Shown in pieces: positions 1-10,474 of a stretch of 64,000 nucleotides of DNA. The notes below the pieces were generated by a model. That model saw only the letters and a list, made by a program, of their open reading frames with translations. It did no database searches and had not been told where the DNA came from. The stretch is from Lachnospiraceae bacterium (GTDB lineage: Bacteria; Bacillota; Clostridia; Lachnospirales; Lachnospiraceae). Position 1 is the first letter of the stretch. Every line of letters starts with the position of its first letter. Made by a program: the position numbers and the translations under genes. The stretch spans positions 62,001-126,000 of the forward strand of contig SVFN01000004.1 of assembly GCA_015056815.1 (NCBI GenBank). Direction: 5' to 3'.

Positions 1-1
1 C

Positions 2-292
2 AATATCATGAAATACATCGGTGCTACGGACTATTTTGTGCGTGCACCTTTCGTGATCGAGGGTATGCTGATCGGTCTGATCGGAGCGGCGATTCCGCTT
101 GGCCTGATCCATATTCTGTACAACAATGTGATCGAATATATTTCCACCAGATTTTCCGTACTGGCCGGTCTGTTAAAATTTCTGACAGTGGAGACCTTAT
201 TCAGGACACTGGTACCCGTGTCTGTAATTGTTGGCGTTGGGATCGGATTTTTGGGAAGTTTTATGACAGTGCGCAAACATATCCGTGTATGA
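2..292 (+). CDS. ftsX: Cell division protein FtsX, C-terminal part (5' end outside window)
   Basis: The reading frame is open from the first bases and its N-terminus lies upstream of the window. The visible 96 residues carry the IMKYIGATDYFVRAPF stretch typical of FtsX, followed by two hydrophobic segments (about residues 20-42 and 69-90 of the visible part) and a short basic tail. FtsX is the permease-like half of FtsEX; in Gram-positives it transmits ATP hydrolysis by FtsE across the membrane to activate peptidoglycan hydrolases. The next gene is an M23 hydrolase with a long coiled coil, the kind of protein FtsX activates, so the two probably work together. The gap of about 100 bp holds no clear terminator, so co-transcription is plausible. 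Confidence 0.9.
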   Translation, partial: NIMKYIGATDYFVRAPFVIEGMLIGLIGAAIPLGLIHILYNNVIEYISTRFSVLAGLLKFLTVETLFRTLVPVSVIVGVGIGFLGSFMTVRKHIRV

Positions 293-394
293 TGATCAGA
301 CAGACCATCGCTGGAAAGCGGAGACTGGCCGAATCTTAGGGAAATGGCAGGAATGTGTGCAGAGTAACATTAAGGAACACAAGGAGTCTGCAGG

Positions 395-1636
395 ATGACG
401 AAAAAGAAATGGAAACAGCATATCTGTATGGCGTTGGCTATGATACTTCTCTTTAGCTGCGCCTGTCCGGTATTTGCTACGAATGCCTACCAGAAAAAGA
501 AATCGGAGCTGTCCGGTGCCGAGAATAAAAAAGACTCACTGGAGGATAAGATTTCCAGGCTTCAGGATATGAAGGAGGAACTGGAATCTTCCAGACGGGA
601 TCTGAGCTCCTATGTGACAGAACTGGATTCTGAATTAAACACAATGCAGGTTCAGATTTCCGAGCTTCAGACACTGGTGGAAGAAAAGGAAGAAGAGATA
701 GCCAGGACACGTCAGGAGCTGATTCAGGCAAAAAAGGATTCCAGGAAGCAATACGAGCAGATGAAGAAACGGATTCGTTTTATGTACGAGCGGAGTGCTT
801 CGACGTATATGGAGCTGATCCTTCATGCAAACAGTATTTCCGATATGCTCAACAAGGCGACCTATATCGAGAAACTGTCTTCTTATGACCGGGATATGCT
901 GGACAAATATGAAGAAACCAAGAAGACCATTGTGAAGCTGCAAAATGTTCTGGAAGAGGAAAAGGTCGGCCTGGAAGCAACAGTGGCTGAAACAAAAGCG
1001 AATGAATCGACCATGCAGAAAATAGTGACGAGCAAGCAGGAAGAACTGGAGGCTTATGATGCAGACATAGCCAATAAAGAAGCGGCAATCAAGCAATATG
1101 AAGAGGATCTGGCAGATCAGGAAGCCTTGATACGTTCTCTGGAAGCCGCAGTAAAAGCTGCGGAGGAAGCTGCCGCAAAAGCGGCGGCAGCGGCAGCAGC
1201 GGCCGCTGCCGGAGGAGTATCCGGGAATGCAGTTGTTTATAATGGAGGCACATTTGCATGGCCTGCGCCGTCCTATACACGTATTTCGGATGATTACGGC
1301 TGGAGAACCCATCCGATCCTGGGAGTGAAACAGTTTCACAACGGAGTCGACATGGCAGCACCGTCAGGCTCACCGATCTTGGCGGCAGCAGACGGAGAAG
1401 TGATCGCGGCTTCTTACAGTGCGACCATGGGAAATTATATCATGATCAATCATGGAAGCGGACTGATCACAGTTTATATGCATGCGTCGTCTTTGCTGGT
1501 TTCCAATGGAGCAAAAGTTTCAAAAGGCCAGACGATTGCACTGGTGGGATCTACGGGACGTTCCACCGGAAGCCATCTGCATTTTACCGTACGGTTGAAC
1601 GGAGAATATGTAAGTCCATGGAATTATCTGAAATAG
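395..1636 (+). CDS. Secreted murein hydrolase (activator), coiled coil plus M23 peptidase domain
   Basis: 413 residues. A signal peptide covers about residues 1-28 (basic start, hydrophobic core, CPVFA before the mature end). Residues about 35-265 are heptad-like and rich in E, K, Q and A, ending in an alanine-rich run, and read as a long coiled coil. The C-terminal 130 residues are a LytM/M23 domain with HNGVD (H315, D319) and HLH (H394, H396), the zinc ligands of an active metallopeptidase, so this may cut peptide crosslinks itself rather than act only as an EnvC-type activator. Such coiled-coil M23 proteins are partners of FtsX (family knowledge), and ftsX lies directly upstream. The ATG at 395 follows an AAGGAGTCTGCAGG leader. 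A CtpA-type protease follows. Confidence 0.9.
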   Translation: MTKKKWKQHICMALAMILLFSCACPVFATNAYQKKKSELSGAENKKDSLEDKISRLQDMKEELESSRRDLSSYVTELDSELNTMQVQISELQTLVEEKEEEIARTRQELIQAKKDSRKQYEQMKKRIRFMYERSASTYMELILHANSISDMLNKATYIEKLSSYDRDMLDKYEETKKTIVKLQNVLEEEKVGLEATVAETKANESTMQKIVTSKQEELEAYDADIANKEAAIKQYEEDLADQEALIRSLEAAVKAAEEAAAKAAAAAAAAAAGGVSGNAVVYNGGTFAWPAPSYTRISDDYGWRTHPILGVKQFHNGVDMAAPSGSPILAAADGEVIAASYSATMGNYIMINHGSGLITVYMHASSLLVSNGAKVSKGQTIALVGSTGRSTGSHLHFTVRLNGEYVSPWNYLK

Positions 1637-1778
1637 GACACAGTCCGGAATGTGAAAAAGCGGAATGCGGCAGAAGCAAAATCCTGTATGCATTTTAGAT
1701 CGTGAGAGTGCATATAGTTTACCAAAAGCCGATTCGCAAAAACAAAAATAAGAAATAAAAAGATAGAAGGGAATTGCT

Positions 1779-3065
1779 TTGGATATCAATCAGAATGATT
1801 ATACGGAAAGGGAACAGATTGAAAGAGAAGTGTATGCGAAAAGGCAGAAACGGGCCAGCCGCAGCGCTTTTTTATGGGGAGTGACTGTAGGACTGATCGT
1901 AGCGCTGTGCATCAGCGGCGGTATGTATCTGTATTCCAGACAGCATTATAAACAGACATCAACGGATCAGAAATCAGAGAAACCACGTTCGGTCTTAGAC
2001 AATAGTGTTATTGCCAAAATTCATGTGTTAGAGCAGAGTGTAAATGATTATTTCCTGGAAGAAGTGGATAACAAAGCGATTGCAGACAGCATTTATGCCG
2101 GGTATATCAACGGATTGGGAGATAAGTATTCTGCATACTATACGGCGGAAGAGCTCGCAAAGGTACGCGAAGATTCCGCAGGCGTTTTTTACGGGATCGG
2201 AGCGACCCTTACCATTGATGAAGCAACCGAAATGACGAAGCTTGTCCATGTGCTGGAGGATACTCCGGCAGAGGAAGCGGGACTTAAGGACGGCGATATT
2301 ATTGTAGCGGTCGATGAGATCCCCACCAGGGGCAAGACATTAAGCGATGTGGTCATGGAGGTAAAAGGAAAAGAAGGAACACAGGTACATCTCACGATCT
2401 ATCGCGAGGGCGAATACGATTATCTTGAATTTGATATTACCAGACGTGCCATAGAGACAAAGACTGTGGCTTATGAGATGGATGAAGAAAACCATATCGC
2501 TACCATTCAGATCGCAGAGTTTGATACCATTACGACAGAGCAGTTTGACGAAGCACTGAAAAATGCGAAAAAAGACGGCATGAAAGGATTGATCATAGAT
2601 CTGCGTGACAATCCCGGCGGCAATCTGTCCGCTGTAGTGGATATCGGACAGGAGCTTCTTCCTGAAGGACTTATCGTCTATACGGAAGATAAGTACGGAA
2701 AGAGAGAAGAATACAAGAGCAGCGGAAAGCACCGGCTGGAAGTACCGTTGGTGGTGCTGGTCAATGAAAACAGTGCAAGTGCTGCCGAGATTCTGGCAGG
2801 TGCCGTTAAGGACTACGGGATCGGTACGATTCTCGGAACAACGACTTACGGAAAAGGAATTGTGCAGAAAATCTATGGACTGACAGACGGCTCTGCTGTC
2901 AAGCTTACGGTCAGTCATTATTATACGCCTAAGGGGAACGACATTCATGGCGTGGGAATCGAACCGGATGAAGAACTGGAACTGGATGCCGAAAAATTTG
3001 TAAAGGACGGCATTGACAATCAGAGAGAACGGGCAAAAGAAATCCTGCTAAAGGAGATACACTAA
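1779..3065 (+). CDS. ctpA: S41 family C-terminal processing protease, membrane anchored
   Basis: 428 residues. One transmembrane anchor at about 31-51 follows a charged cytoplasmic start, so the rest is extracytoplasmic. A PDZ domain (about 130-215) contains the GLKDGDIIVAV stretch that binds substrate C-termini. The tail-specific protease core follows, with S334 in NENSASAAE and K359 in TYGKG, a Ser-Lys dyad 25 residues apart, the spacing usual in this family. The likely start is TTG at 1779, eight bases after AGAAGGG; no ATG lies nearby in frame. CtpA-type proteases trim envelope proteins, often cell-wall hydrolases, and the M23 gene is just upstream. The GT14 gene starts one base after the stop, so translation is probably coupled. 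Confidence 0.92.
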   Translation: MDINQNDYTEREQIEREVYAKRQKRASRSAFLWGVTVGLIVALCISGGMYLYSRQHYKQTSTDQKSEKPRSVLDNSVIAKIHVLEQSVNDYFLEEVDNKAIADSIYAGYINGLGDKYSAYYTAEELAKVREDSAGVFYGIGATLTIDEATEMTKLVHVLEDTPAEEAGLKDGDIIVAVDEIPTRGKTLSDVVMEVKGKEGTQVHLTIYREGEYDYLEFDITRRAIETKTVAYEMDEENHIATIQIAEFDTITTEQFDEALKNAKKDGMKGLIIDLRDNPGGNLSAVVDIGQELLPEGLIVYTEDKYGKREEYKSSGKHRLEVPLVVLVNENSASAAEILAGAVKDYGIGTILGTTTYGKGIVQKIYGLTDGSAVKLTVSHYYTPKGNDIHGVGIEPDEELELDAEKFVKDGIDNQRERAKEILLKEIH

Positions 3066-3066
3066 G

Positions 3067-3942
3067 ATGAAGCAGGCGTTTTTGATCACAGCCTATAAAG
3101 ACTTTGATGGTCTGTATGCGCTGGCAGAATTTCTGACACAGACAGCATATGTCTATATTCATATGGATGCCAAAAGTGACATAACTTCTGCACAGATCGC
3201 CAAACTGAATACATTGCATAACTGCCACGCCATTCGGAAATATAAAATCTGTTGGGGTGGCTTTGCCCATGTTGAGGCTATTTTGGAGCTGCTAACGCAG
3301 GCGGTGGAAAATGATGAGATCTCGTATCTGCATCTGCTTACCGGCGAAGATCTTCCGCTTTGTACCATGGAAGAACTGGATGCAAAATATCTGAGGAATG
3401 AGTATATTTACATGGATGCGATCCCGGCGAAGGATTTCACGCCGCAGGTAAGAAAGAGAGTACGGTATCACAACTGGTTTGCGGATAAAAATGTTAAGAA
3501 TCCTTTTTTGTGGCAGTTACAGAATCTGACGGTAAACATGCAAAAACTGTTTGGGATCAGACGCGACGGGATCGGTGAGTTTAAAGAGGACAGGCTGTAT
3601 AAAGGACTTGTCTATATTTCCATGCCAAAGCCTGCAGCAGAATATGTGGTACATTACTGTCAAGAGCATACGGAATTTCTGGAGGAACTTAAGGACTGTC
3701 AGATACCGGAGGAATTTTTCTTCCAGACGCTTCTTATGAATTCGTCTTTTGCAAAGAAGGTCGCACCAAAACCGGTCCGCTATATGAACTGGGAAAAAGG
3801 AGACGGTGGGAGTCCGGCCTATCTGGAGATTGATGATCTGCCAAAGATCCGGCAGGGAGATTATGACTTTGCACGCAAATTCGGGCATGGCATTTCCGAT
3901 GCTTTGAGAAGAGAACTTTTTGAGGGGAAAAAACTGCCCTGA
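3067..3942 (+). CDS. Glycosyltransferase family 14 (Core-2/I-branching type)
   Basis: 291 residues with no membrane segment. The start MKQAFLITAYKDFDGL and the YIHMDAKSD block match bacterial Core-2/I-branching enzyme-like proteins (GT14). LTGEDLPL and the Glu-Glu pair in IPEEFFFQTLL resemble the donor and catalytic region of the family. The natural acceptor in bacteria is usually unknown; an N-acetylhexosaminyl or xylosyl transfer to a surface glycan is a guess from family members. It starts one base after the ctpA stop. Apart from the distant glycan region it is the only sugar transferase in this part of the window. Confidence 0.8.
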   Translation: MKQAFLITAYKDFDGLYALAEFLTQTAYVYIHMDAKSDITSAQIAKLNTLHNCHAIRKYKICWGGFAHVEAILELLTQAVENDEISYLHLLTGEDLPLCTMEELDAKYLRNEYIYMDAIPAKDFTPQVRKRVRYHNWFADKNVKNPFLWQLQNLTVNMQKLFGIRRDGIGEFKEDRLYKGLVYISMPKPAAEYVVHYCQEHTEFLEELKDCQIPEEFFFQTLLMNSSFAKKVAPKPVRYMNWEKGDGGSPAYLEIDDLPKIRQGDYDFARKFGHGISDALRRELFEGKKLP

Positions 3943-3975
3943 TAACAGCAAAAGCAGTTTGCGAGGAGGAAAAAC

Positions 3976-5274
3976 ATGAGTATAATGGAATTCATAATCT
4001 GTATTCTATTTTTGATCGTTCTGATCCATATTGTGAACGACAAGACGCTGCATATGCAGAGTGATATTGCACTGTTGTTTTTTTCTTTATGTATCAGTGT
4101 GATCATACTGGTTGTGGCAAATTTTACCGGAAGTGAGAAGTTTTTGGAAACGATCCGGCAGGTGGGAGATTTTGGCTTTGAAGAATACCTGATCGATTTT
4201 GTGCTCTGCTTTATGCTTTTTGCGGGAGCCAGCAAAGTCAACATGCGCAAATTTAAACAGAATATCAAAGCGGTCAGTCTTCTGGCACTTCTGTCGACCG
4301 TGGTTTCCTCTGTGCTTTTCGGTCTGCTGTTTTATGTATCTGCACGGATTGCGGGACTGGGTTGTGATATCTGGGTATGTATCCTGCTTGGCTGTATCGT
4401 ATCTCCCACGGATCCGATCGCGGCTACGGGGATCCTGAATAAACTGGGACTATCCAAGAATGTGACCTCGATCATTGAAAACGAATCTCTCTTTAATGAC
4501 GGTACAGGCGTGGCATTGTTTGTTTTTATCAAAAGCATTGTGTCACAGAGCGGAAAGAGTAATTTCTTTATCGTGATGTTTAAAGAGATTGCCGGAGCTG
4601 TAGTCGTGGCACTGTTGGTTTCCTTTGTGCTGTTTCGGATCCTGGAACTGACCAAAAACCCGGTCATGCATCTTCTGATCAGCTTTTTGGATGTGTCCTT
4701 CGTTTATGTCGTATGTGAACACAGCGGATTTTCGGGGGTCATTGCCTCTGTCGTGTGTGGAATGTATTTTGCCTATAAGATGGATGGGATCTCACGAAGC
4801 AGGAAGGTGTTCGATCCGCACAATTTTTATACAGATACCTGGGAAGTGCTGGATAGTATTTTAAATGCGGTGCTGTTTGTAATGGTGGGTATTTCGGTGC
4901 TGGACATTGCATTTACGGTTCATCTTGCTTTTGTGGTATTTGTAACGATCATCTGTGTGGTGGTCTCCCGCTTTATGGGTGTCGGCATTGCGAGTCTTCT
5001 TACGGGGCAAAAAAAGATACCGAGCAGCTACAGTCTGTTCGAGTTTGTGACACTTATGACCTGGAGTGCCCTAAAGGGGGGACTTTCTTTGGCACTTGCC
5101 ATGAGTACAAAGGAATTTCTGGACTACGAAACCTACCTGATCGTGCTGGATGCAGCTTACGTGACGATTTTCTTTACGGTACTGGTACAGGGACTGACGA
5201 TCAGCAGAGTCTATCAGAAACTGGAAAAGCATAAGGCGGCGCGCATACGCAGTCAAAGTGAGGTACCGAGGTAG
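3976..5274 (+). CDS. Cation:proton antiporter, CPA1/NhaP type
   Basis: 432 residues, almost all hydrophobic, with about 12 transmembrane helices. The stretches GCIVSPTDPIAATGIL and NESLFNDGTGVALF carry the conserved Asn-Asp region of CPA1 Na+(K+)/H+ antiporters, and ALKGGLSLALA is the usual late-helix signature. It would exchange Na+ or K+ for protons across the cytoplasmic membrane. The start follows GAGGAGGAAAAAC, a strong ribosome site. The C-terminal tail is short, with no RCK/TrkA_C domain of its own. The next gene encodes a free-standing TrkA with two such domains, which could regulate this carrier. About 100 bp without a visible terminator separates them. Confidence 0.88.
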   Translation: MSIMEFIICILFLIVLIHIVNDKTLHMQSDIALLFFSLCISVIILVVANFTGSEKFLETIRQVGDFGFEEYLIDFVLCFMLFAGASKVNMRKFKQNIKAVSLLALLSTVVSSVLFGLLFYVSARIAGLGCDIWVCILLGCIVSPTDPIAATGILNKLGLSKNVTSIIENESLFNDGTGVALFVFIKSIVSQSGKSNFFIVMFKEIAGAVVVALLVSFVLFRILELTKNPVMHLLISFLDVSFVYVVCEHSGFSGVIASVVCGMYFAYKMDGISRSRKVFDPHNFYTDTWEVLDSILNAVLFVMVGISVLDIAFTVHLAFVVFVTIICVVVSRFMGVGIASLLTGQKKIPSSYSLFEFVTLMTWSALKGGLSLALAMSTKEFLDYETYLIVLDAAYVTIFFTVLVQGLTISRVYQKLEKHKAARIRSQSEVPR

Positions 5275-5375
5275 GGAAGACGGAGACGGGACGGAAAACA
5301 GTATCTGAAAATGGTGCAAAAGGACATTGGAAGACAGGTTCAGACACAGAACGAAAAATAGAAAGGCAGTATAAA

Positions 5376-6746
5376 ATGAGAGTAATAATCATAGGTCTGG
5401 GACAGACGGGGACGATGTTGGCGGATATGGCATCAAAGGAAGGCCATGACGTCATTGTAGTGGATAGCAGAAGAGAACTGATCGACAAAGTAACGGATCT
5501 TTACAGTGTCAGCGGTGTGTGCGGCAATGGTGCAACGAAGGCGACACTGTTAAAAGCAGGTGCCGATACCGCGGATGTGGTGATAGCCATGACACCGGTG
5601 GATGAGGTAAATCTGATGATCAGTATCATCGCAAAAAGCTGTGGGGCAATCTATACGGCGGCGCGAGTGCATTTGCCGGAGATCTCCTGCGAGGAAGAGT
5701 ATCTGAAAGAGGAGTTTAAACTGGACTGCATCATCAATTCACGGATGGAGACAGCGCTTGAGATCGCAAGGCTGTTAAAGCTTCCGGGTTCTGTGAAGGC
5801 AGATGCTTTTTTCGGCGAAGATGCGGCTATGTTAAAGATCATTGTCACGAAAGAAAACAAACTGGCGGATGCTCCGGTCAAGAATGTACGTGCCCGGTTT
5901 AACGGAAATATCTTAATAGGCTGCCTGATCCGTGACGGTAAGCTGATCGTACCGGATGGAAGATTCACACTGAAAGAGAATGATGTCATTGATGCTGTGG
6001 TGGCAAGTGGTGAGATTGAAAAGATCATGGTGGAACTGGGGGCTTCCAGACGAACGGTAAAAAAGGTCATGGTGATCGGTGGCGGCACGACCGGAATGTA
6101 TTTGGCCAAAGAGCTGACTGCGGCAGGAAAACTGGTGACGATGATCGAGAACAGTCCCGAGCGGTGCCGTTATCTGTCTGAACAGATTCCCAAAGCGATC
6201 GTTTCCTATGCGGACGGTACCGATACGGAAGAATTCCTGAAAGAAAAGATTTCGGGCAATGACGCCGTGGTAGCGCTGACCGGGGAAGATGAGAAAAACC
6301 TGGTGACTTCCCTTTTTGCATGGTCACATGGCGTCGGCAGGGTGATCACAAAGGTCAATACTTCTTCCTATGAGGGACTTTTGAATAAGGCAAATATCCA
6401 GCTTACGATCTCTCCGGCGACGATCTCTACGGATCGTTTCCTGAGTTTTATCAAAAATGTGGCAGTCTATAACGATGAAGGAAATGATATTCAGGGACTG
6501 TATCAGATTGCGGATGGCAAAGCTGAGGCAATCGAGTTTATTGTCTATGACAACTTTGTCAAAAAAAACGTGGCGATTGGAGCGAAAGAATTTACACTGA
6601 AAAAAGATGTGATGATCGCCGTCATCATCCGCGACGGCCGGTTTATCATTCCGGACGAAAAGAGTATGATCAGACCGGGAGACCATGTGGTGGTGATTGC
6701 CAGGGCAAACAACGGACTCAATACGATCAATCAGATCTTTCGGTAA
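5376..6746 (+). CDS. trkA: Potassium uptake regulatory protein TrkA (two RCK units)
   Basis: 456 residues, soluble, a duplication of RCK_N-RCK_C. The first Rossmann site [10 protein letters not shown] lies at about residues 7-16 with an acidic VVDS end to beta-2; the second, [10 protein letters not shown], lies near residue 230. A TrkA_C subdomain follows each (about 140-220 and 370-456). TrkA binds NAD(H) or ATP and gates a TrkH/TrkG channel at the membrane. No TrkH gene is in the window; the upstream neighbour is instead a CPA1 antiporter. uvrB starts 20 bases downstream with its own AAGGAGG, so trkA and uvrB may share a transcript. Confidence 0.92.
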   Translation: MRVIIIGLGQTGTMLADMASKEGHDVIVVDSRRELIDKVTDLYSVSGVCGNGATKATLLKAGADTADVVIAMTPVDEVNLMISIIAKSCGAIYTAARVHLPEISCEEEYLKEEFKLDCIINSRMETALEIARLLKLPGSVKADAFFGEDAAMLKIIVTKENKLADAPVKNVRARFNGNILIGCLIRDGKLIVPDGRFTLKENDVIDAVVASGEIEKIMVELGASRRTVKKVMVIGGGTTGMYLAKELTAAGKLVTMIENSPERCRYLSEQIPKAIVSYADGTDTEEFLKEKISGNDAVVALTGEDEKNLVTSLFAWSHGVGRVITKVNTSSYEGLLNKANIQLTISPATISTDRFLSFIKNVAVYNDEGNDIQGLYQIADGKAEAIEFIVYDNFVKKNVAIGAKEFTLKKDVMIAVIIRDGRFIIPDEKSMIRPGDHVVVIARANNGLNTINQIFR

Positions 6747-6765
6747 AGAAAAAGGAGGCTGCCTG

Positions 6766-8769
6766 ATGAAAAACGAATCACATAGCATCTTCAAATTGCA
6801 TGCGCCCTATGAGCCGACCGGAGATCAGCCGCAGGCGATCAAAGAACTGGTGGACGGTTTTAAGGCAGGTAATCAGTTTGAAACGCTGCTGGGAGTGACC
6901 GGTTCCGGAAAGACGTTTACCATGGCAAATGTGATCGCGGCACTGAACAAACCGACTCTGGTGATCGCACATAATAAAACGTTGGCGGGGCAGCTTTATG
7001 GGGAACTGAAAGAATTTTTTCCGGAAAATGCGGTGGAATATTTTGTGTCTTACTATGATTATTATCAGCCGGAAGCGTATGTACCATCCACGGATACCTA
7101 TATCGAGAAGGACTCTTCCATCAACGATGAGATTGATAAACTCCGGCTTTCGGCAACAGCTTCGCTGACAGAGCGAAAGGATGTGGTCGTGGTGGCGAGT
7201 GTTTCCTGTATCTACGGTCTGGGAAGCCCGGAAGAATATATGGGCATGATGATCTCTTTACGCCCGGGAATGACGAAAGAGCGTGATGAAGTAATCAAAG
7301 AGCTGATCGCGCTTCAGTATGACCGCAATGAGATGGAGGTGGAACGCTCTACCTTTCGGGTACGCGGCGATGTTTTAGAAATCTATCCCGCACAGGGAGG
7401 GGATCATCTGATCCGGGTAGAGTTTTTTGGAGACGAGATCGACCGGATCTGTGAGACGGACCCGCTTACGGGAGAAGTCTATGCGACATTGGAGCATGTG
7501 ACGATCTTTCCGGCTTCCCACTATGTTGTTTCCATGGATAGGATCAAATCAGCCTGCACGCATATCCTCGAAGAAATGGAAGAGCGAGTGCGCTATTTTA
7601 AAGGAGAGGATAAGCTGATCGAGGCGCAGCGCATCTCAGAACGCACCAATTTTGATGTGGAGATGCTTTTAGAGACCGGATTTTGTTCCGGAATCGAGAA
7701 TTATTCGAGACATTTAAACGGTCTGCAGCCCGGCGAGACACCGTTTACATTGATGGATTATTTTAATGATGACTTTCTGATCATCATAGACGAGTCGCAC
7801 ATGACGGTGCCGCAGATACGGGGAATGTTTGCCGGAGACCGCTCGAGAAAAAATACGCTGGTAGATTACGGATTTCGTCTGCCTTCGGCATTGGATAACC
7901 GGCCGTTGAACTTTGATGAATTTGAGAGCAAGATCGATCAGATGCTGTTCGTATCCGCGACGCCTTCCGTCTACGAAGAAGAACATGAACTGCTTCGCGC
8001 AGAACAGATCATACGACCGACCGGATTGCTGGATCCGTTGGTAGAGGTGCGTCCGATCGAGGGACAGATCGACGATCTCCTGGCTGAGATACGAAAGGTG
8101 ACAGAGGAGAAAAACAAAGTACTGGTAACGACTCTGACTAAAAGAATGGCAGAGGATCTGACGGATTACCTAAAAGAAGTGGGGGTTCGGGTACGTTATC
8201 TGCATTCGGATATCGATACGCTGGAAAGAGCTGAAATCATCAGGGACATGCGTCTGGACGTTTTTGATGTGCTGATCGGTATCAATCTGTTAAGAGAGGG
8301 GTTGGATATACCGGAGATCGCGCTGGTGGCGATTTTGGATGCGGATAAGGAAGGCTTCCTTCGTTCCGAGACTTCTCTGGTGCAGACGATCGGGCGAGCG
8401 GCACGAAACGCACAGGGACATGTTATCATGTATGCAGATACCATCACGGATTCCATGCGTGCCGCGTTGGATGAGACAGAACGAAGAAGGAAGATACAGC
8501 AGACGTACAATGAGGAACATGGAATTACTCCACAGACCATTAAGAAGGCTGTCAGGGATCTGATCAGCATTTCCAAAGCTGTGGCAAAAGAGGAAGTGCG
8601 GTTTGAGAAAGATCCTGAGTCTATGAGCAGGGAAGAGCTGGAGAAGCTGATCGCAAAGATACAGAAGAAGATGAAGAAGGCGGCGGCTGAGCTGAACTTT
8701 GAGGCAGCAGCTGAGCTTCGTGATAAAATGGTGGAACTCAAGAAATTTTTAGAGACATTAAAGGAGTAG
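6766..8769 (+). CDS. uvrB: Excinuclease ABC subunit B (UvrB)
   Basis: 667 residues. UvrB is the damage-verifying helicase-like subunit of nucleotide excision repair; it receives DNA from UvrA and recruits UvrC. Visible are Walker A GVTGSGKT, the beta-hairpin region [12 protein letters not shown], the DESH box, helicase motifs V/VI ([21 protein letters not shown]) and a C-terminal UVR domain ([11 protein letters not shown]) that contacts UvrC. I chose the ATG at 6766 because AAGGAGG lies eight bases before it; an in-frame ATG at 6697 would overlap trkA and has no ribosome site. uvrA lies about 3 kb downstream rather than adjacent, separated by two O-acetylation genes. Confidence 0.97.
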   Translation: MKNESHSIFKLHAPYEPTGDQPQAIKELVDGFKAGNQFETLLGVTGSGKTFTMANVIAALNKPTLVIAHNKTLAGQLYGELKEFFPENAVEYFVSYYDYYQPEAYVPSTDTYIEKDSSINDEIDKLRLSATASLTERKDVVVVASVSCIYGLGSPEEYMGMMISLRPGMTKERDEVIKELIALQYDRNEMEVERSTFRVRGDVLEIYPAQGGDHLIRVEFFGDEIDRICETDPLTGEVYATLEHVTIFPASHYVVSMDRIKSACTHILEEMEERVRYFKGEDKLIEAQRISERTNFDVEMLLETGFCSGIENYSRHLNGLQPGETPFTLMDYFNDDFLIIIDESHMTVPQIRGMFAGDRSRKNTLVDYGFRLPSALDNRPLNFDEFESKIDQMLFVSATPSVYEEEHELLRAEQIIRPTGLLDPLVEVRPIEGQIDDLLAEIRKVTEEKNKVLVTTLTKRMAEDLTDYLKEVGVRVRYLHSDIDTLERAEIIRDMRLDVFDVLIGINLLREGLDIPEIALVAILDADKEGFLRSETSLVQTIGRAARNAQGHVIMYADTITDSMRAALDETERRRKIQQTYNEEHGITPQTIKKAVRDLISISKAVAKEEVRFEKDPESMSREELEKLIAKIQKKMKKAAAELNFEAAAELRDKMVELKKFLETLKE

Positions 8770-8778
8770 GAAGCAGAC

Positions 8779-10389
8779 GTGGTTTTTAGTACGATCATTT
8801 TTCTATGCGCATTTTTGCCAATTACGATCATCGTTTATTATCTGATGCCGGAGCGCTTGAAAAATATCTGGCTTCTGATCAGCAGTATTTTTTTCTATGG
8901 CTGGGGCGAGCCAAAGTTTGTCTGGATCATGCTGGGAAGTATCCTTTGCAATTACCTGTTCGGGATCGCACTTTCCAAGGCCGCAGGCGCGCCGGAAGAA
9001 CATGCGGCGCTAAAAAAAGGAATCCTTGTATTGGCCGTTATCATGAATCTTGGTATTTTGTTCGTGTTCAAATACTTTACCTTTACACTGGAGACGATCA
9101 GGCAATTGACAAACGGCAGCTTTGATGTGCTTCAGATCGCCCTTCCCATCGGGATTTCGTTTTATACGTTTCAGGGACTGTCCTACGTCGTGGATGTATA
9201 CCGCATGGAAGGCAGGAAAGATGAAAACGGTGAGGTGATGCATGTGGCGCAAAAAAGCCCGATCAGGCTTGCACTCTATATCGCCATGTTTCCGCAGCTT
9301 ATTGCAGGTCCCATCGTGCGCTATCATGATATCGGGAAGGATCTGACAAGACGGGTTCATTCTCCGGACAAATTTGCGGCCGGGATAGAGCGGTTTATCA
9401 TCGGACTTTCCAAAAAGGCAATCCTTGCCAATATGACCGGAGAGATGGCAGGCAGGATCTTAGAAAGTGATGTCGCAAGCATGGGTGCCTCTGTAGCATG
9501 GCTGGGAGCGATCGCCTATACCCTTCAGATTTATTTCGACTTTTCGGGATATTCCGATATGGCGATCGGACTTGGTAAAATATTTGGCTTCACCTTTTTG
9601 GAAAACTTTGACCACCCTTATATCGCCTGCTCCATCAAGGAATTCTGGCGCAGATGGCATATTTCTTTATCAGGCTGGTTTAGAGATTATCTCTATATCC
9701 CGCTGGGAGGCAGCAGAAAGGGAAATGTGTATTTCCATCTGGCAATCGTATTTCTGGCTACCGGTATCTGGCATGGAGCCGCATGGGGATTTGTCGCATG
9801 GGGCATCTGGCATGGAACGTTCCGGCTGATCGAGTATTATCTTGAACAACGCGCACGTAAACGGACAACAGCAGACGGGCAGGGATTCGATAATGAGAAG
9901 TCCCGTATGCGGACCGTATCGGAAAATGTGAAAACATTCCTTGGCTGGCTCTACACTATGCTTGTAGTCGTGGCAGGCTGGGTAATCTTTGCCAAGGTCA
10001 ATCTCCATGAGGCGTTGGACTATCTGGCGGTCATGTTCGGGATCAGACGAAATACCTTCGTGGCATATGACGCCGGCTTTTACCTGAATCATCAGATGCA
10101 GTTTTTCATGACCGTGGCGATTCTCGCCTGTGTGCCATGGAAAGAGGTGTTGGAGAAAAGAAAACGTTCTGCCGGTCAAAAGGATGGCGGTACAAAGAAT
10201 AACGCTCAGACAAAAGAATGGCCGGAACGGGAGACTGTGAAACTGCAGGGAGTAGTAGCAGAAATGAACCAAACAAAGGATTGGATCATATGCATGGGAA
10301 AGAGGCTTCTCTTACTGGGATTATTAGCGCTGGACTTTGTATTCATTATTAACAGCTCCTATAACCCGTTTATCTATTTCAGGTTTTAG
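8779..10389 (+). CDS. MBOAT family membrane-bound O-acyltransferase (AlgI/DltB-like)
   Basis: 536 residues with about 11 transmembrane helices. The family core is clear: FYTFQGLSYVVDVYR, the WRRWHISLSGWFRDYLYIPLGG region (signature Arg/Trp/His), and the catalytic-histidine region GIWHGAAWGFVAWGIWHG. MBOAT proteins of the AlgI type move an acetyl group across the membrane and hand it to a partner that esterifies a surface polysaccharide. The next gene is such a partner. The start is GTG at 8779, a few bases after AAGGAGTAGG, which also contains the uvrB stop, so coupling with uvrB is likely. A hydrophilic Lys/Gln-rich loop (about 465-500) precedes the last helix. The polysaccharide substrate cannot be read from sequence. 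Confidence 0.9.
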   Translation: MVFSTIIFLCAFLPITIIVYYLMPERLKNIWLLISSIFFYGWGEPKFVWIMLGSILCNYLFGIALSKAAGAPEEHAALKKGILVLAVIMNLGILFVFKYFTFTLETIRQLTNGSFDVLQIALPIGISFYTFQGLSYVVDVYRMEGRKDENGEVMHVAQKSPIRLALYIAMFPQLIAGPIVRYHDIGKDLTRRVHSPDKFAAGIERFIIGLSKKAILANMTGEMAGRILESDVASMGASVAWLGAIAYTLQIYFDFSGYSDMAIGLGKIFGFTFLENFDHPYIACSIKEFWRRWHISLSGWFRDYLYIPLGGSRKGNVYFHLAIVFLATGIWHGAAWGFVAWGIWHGTFRLIEYYLEQRARKRTTADGQGFDNEKSRMRTVSENVKTFLGWLYTMLVVVAGWVIFAKVNLHEALDYLAVMFGIRRNTFVAYDAGFYLNHQMQFFMTVAILACVPWKEVLEKRKRSAGQKDGGTKNNAQTKEWPERETVKLQGVVAEMNQTKDWIICMGKRLLLLGLLALDFVFIINSSYNPFIYFRF

Positions 10390-10474
10390 AATATGCAGAA
10401 AAAATGACTTTTTAGACAATATCAATAACACCAATTACATGCCCCAATCTATTATGAGATAAAAAGGAACCCAA

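Noticed and set aside
6697..6765. Upstream in-frame ATG of uvrB
   Set aside because: It overlaps trkA and lacks a ribosome site, whereas ATG 6766 has AAGGAGG at correct spacing.
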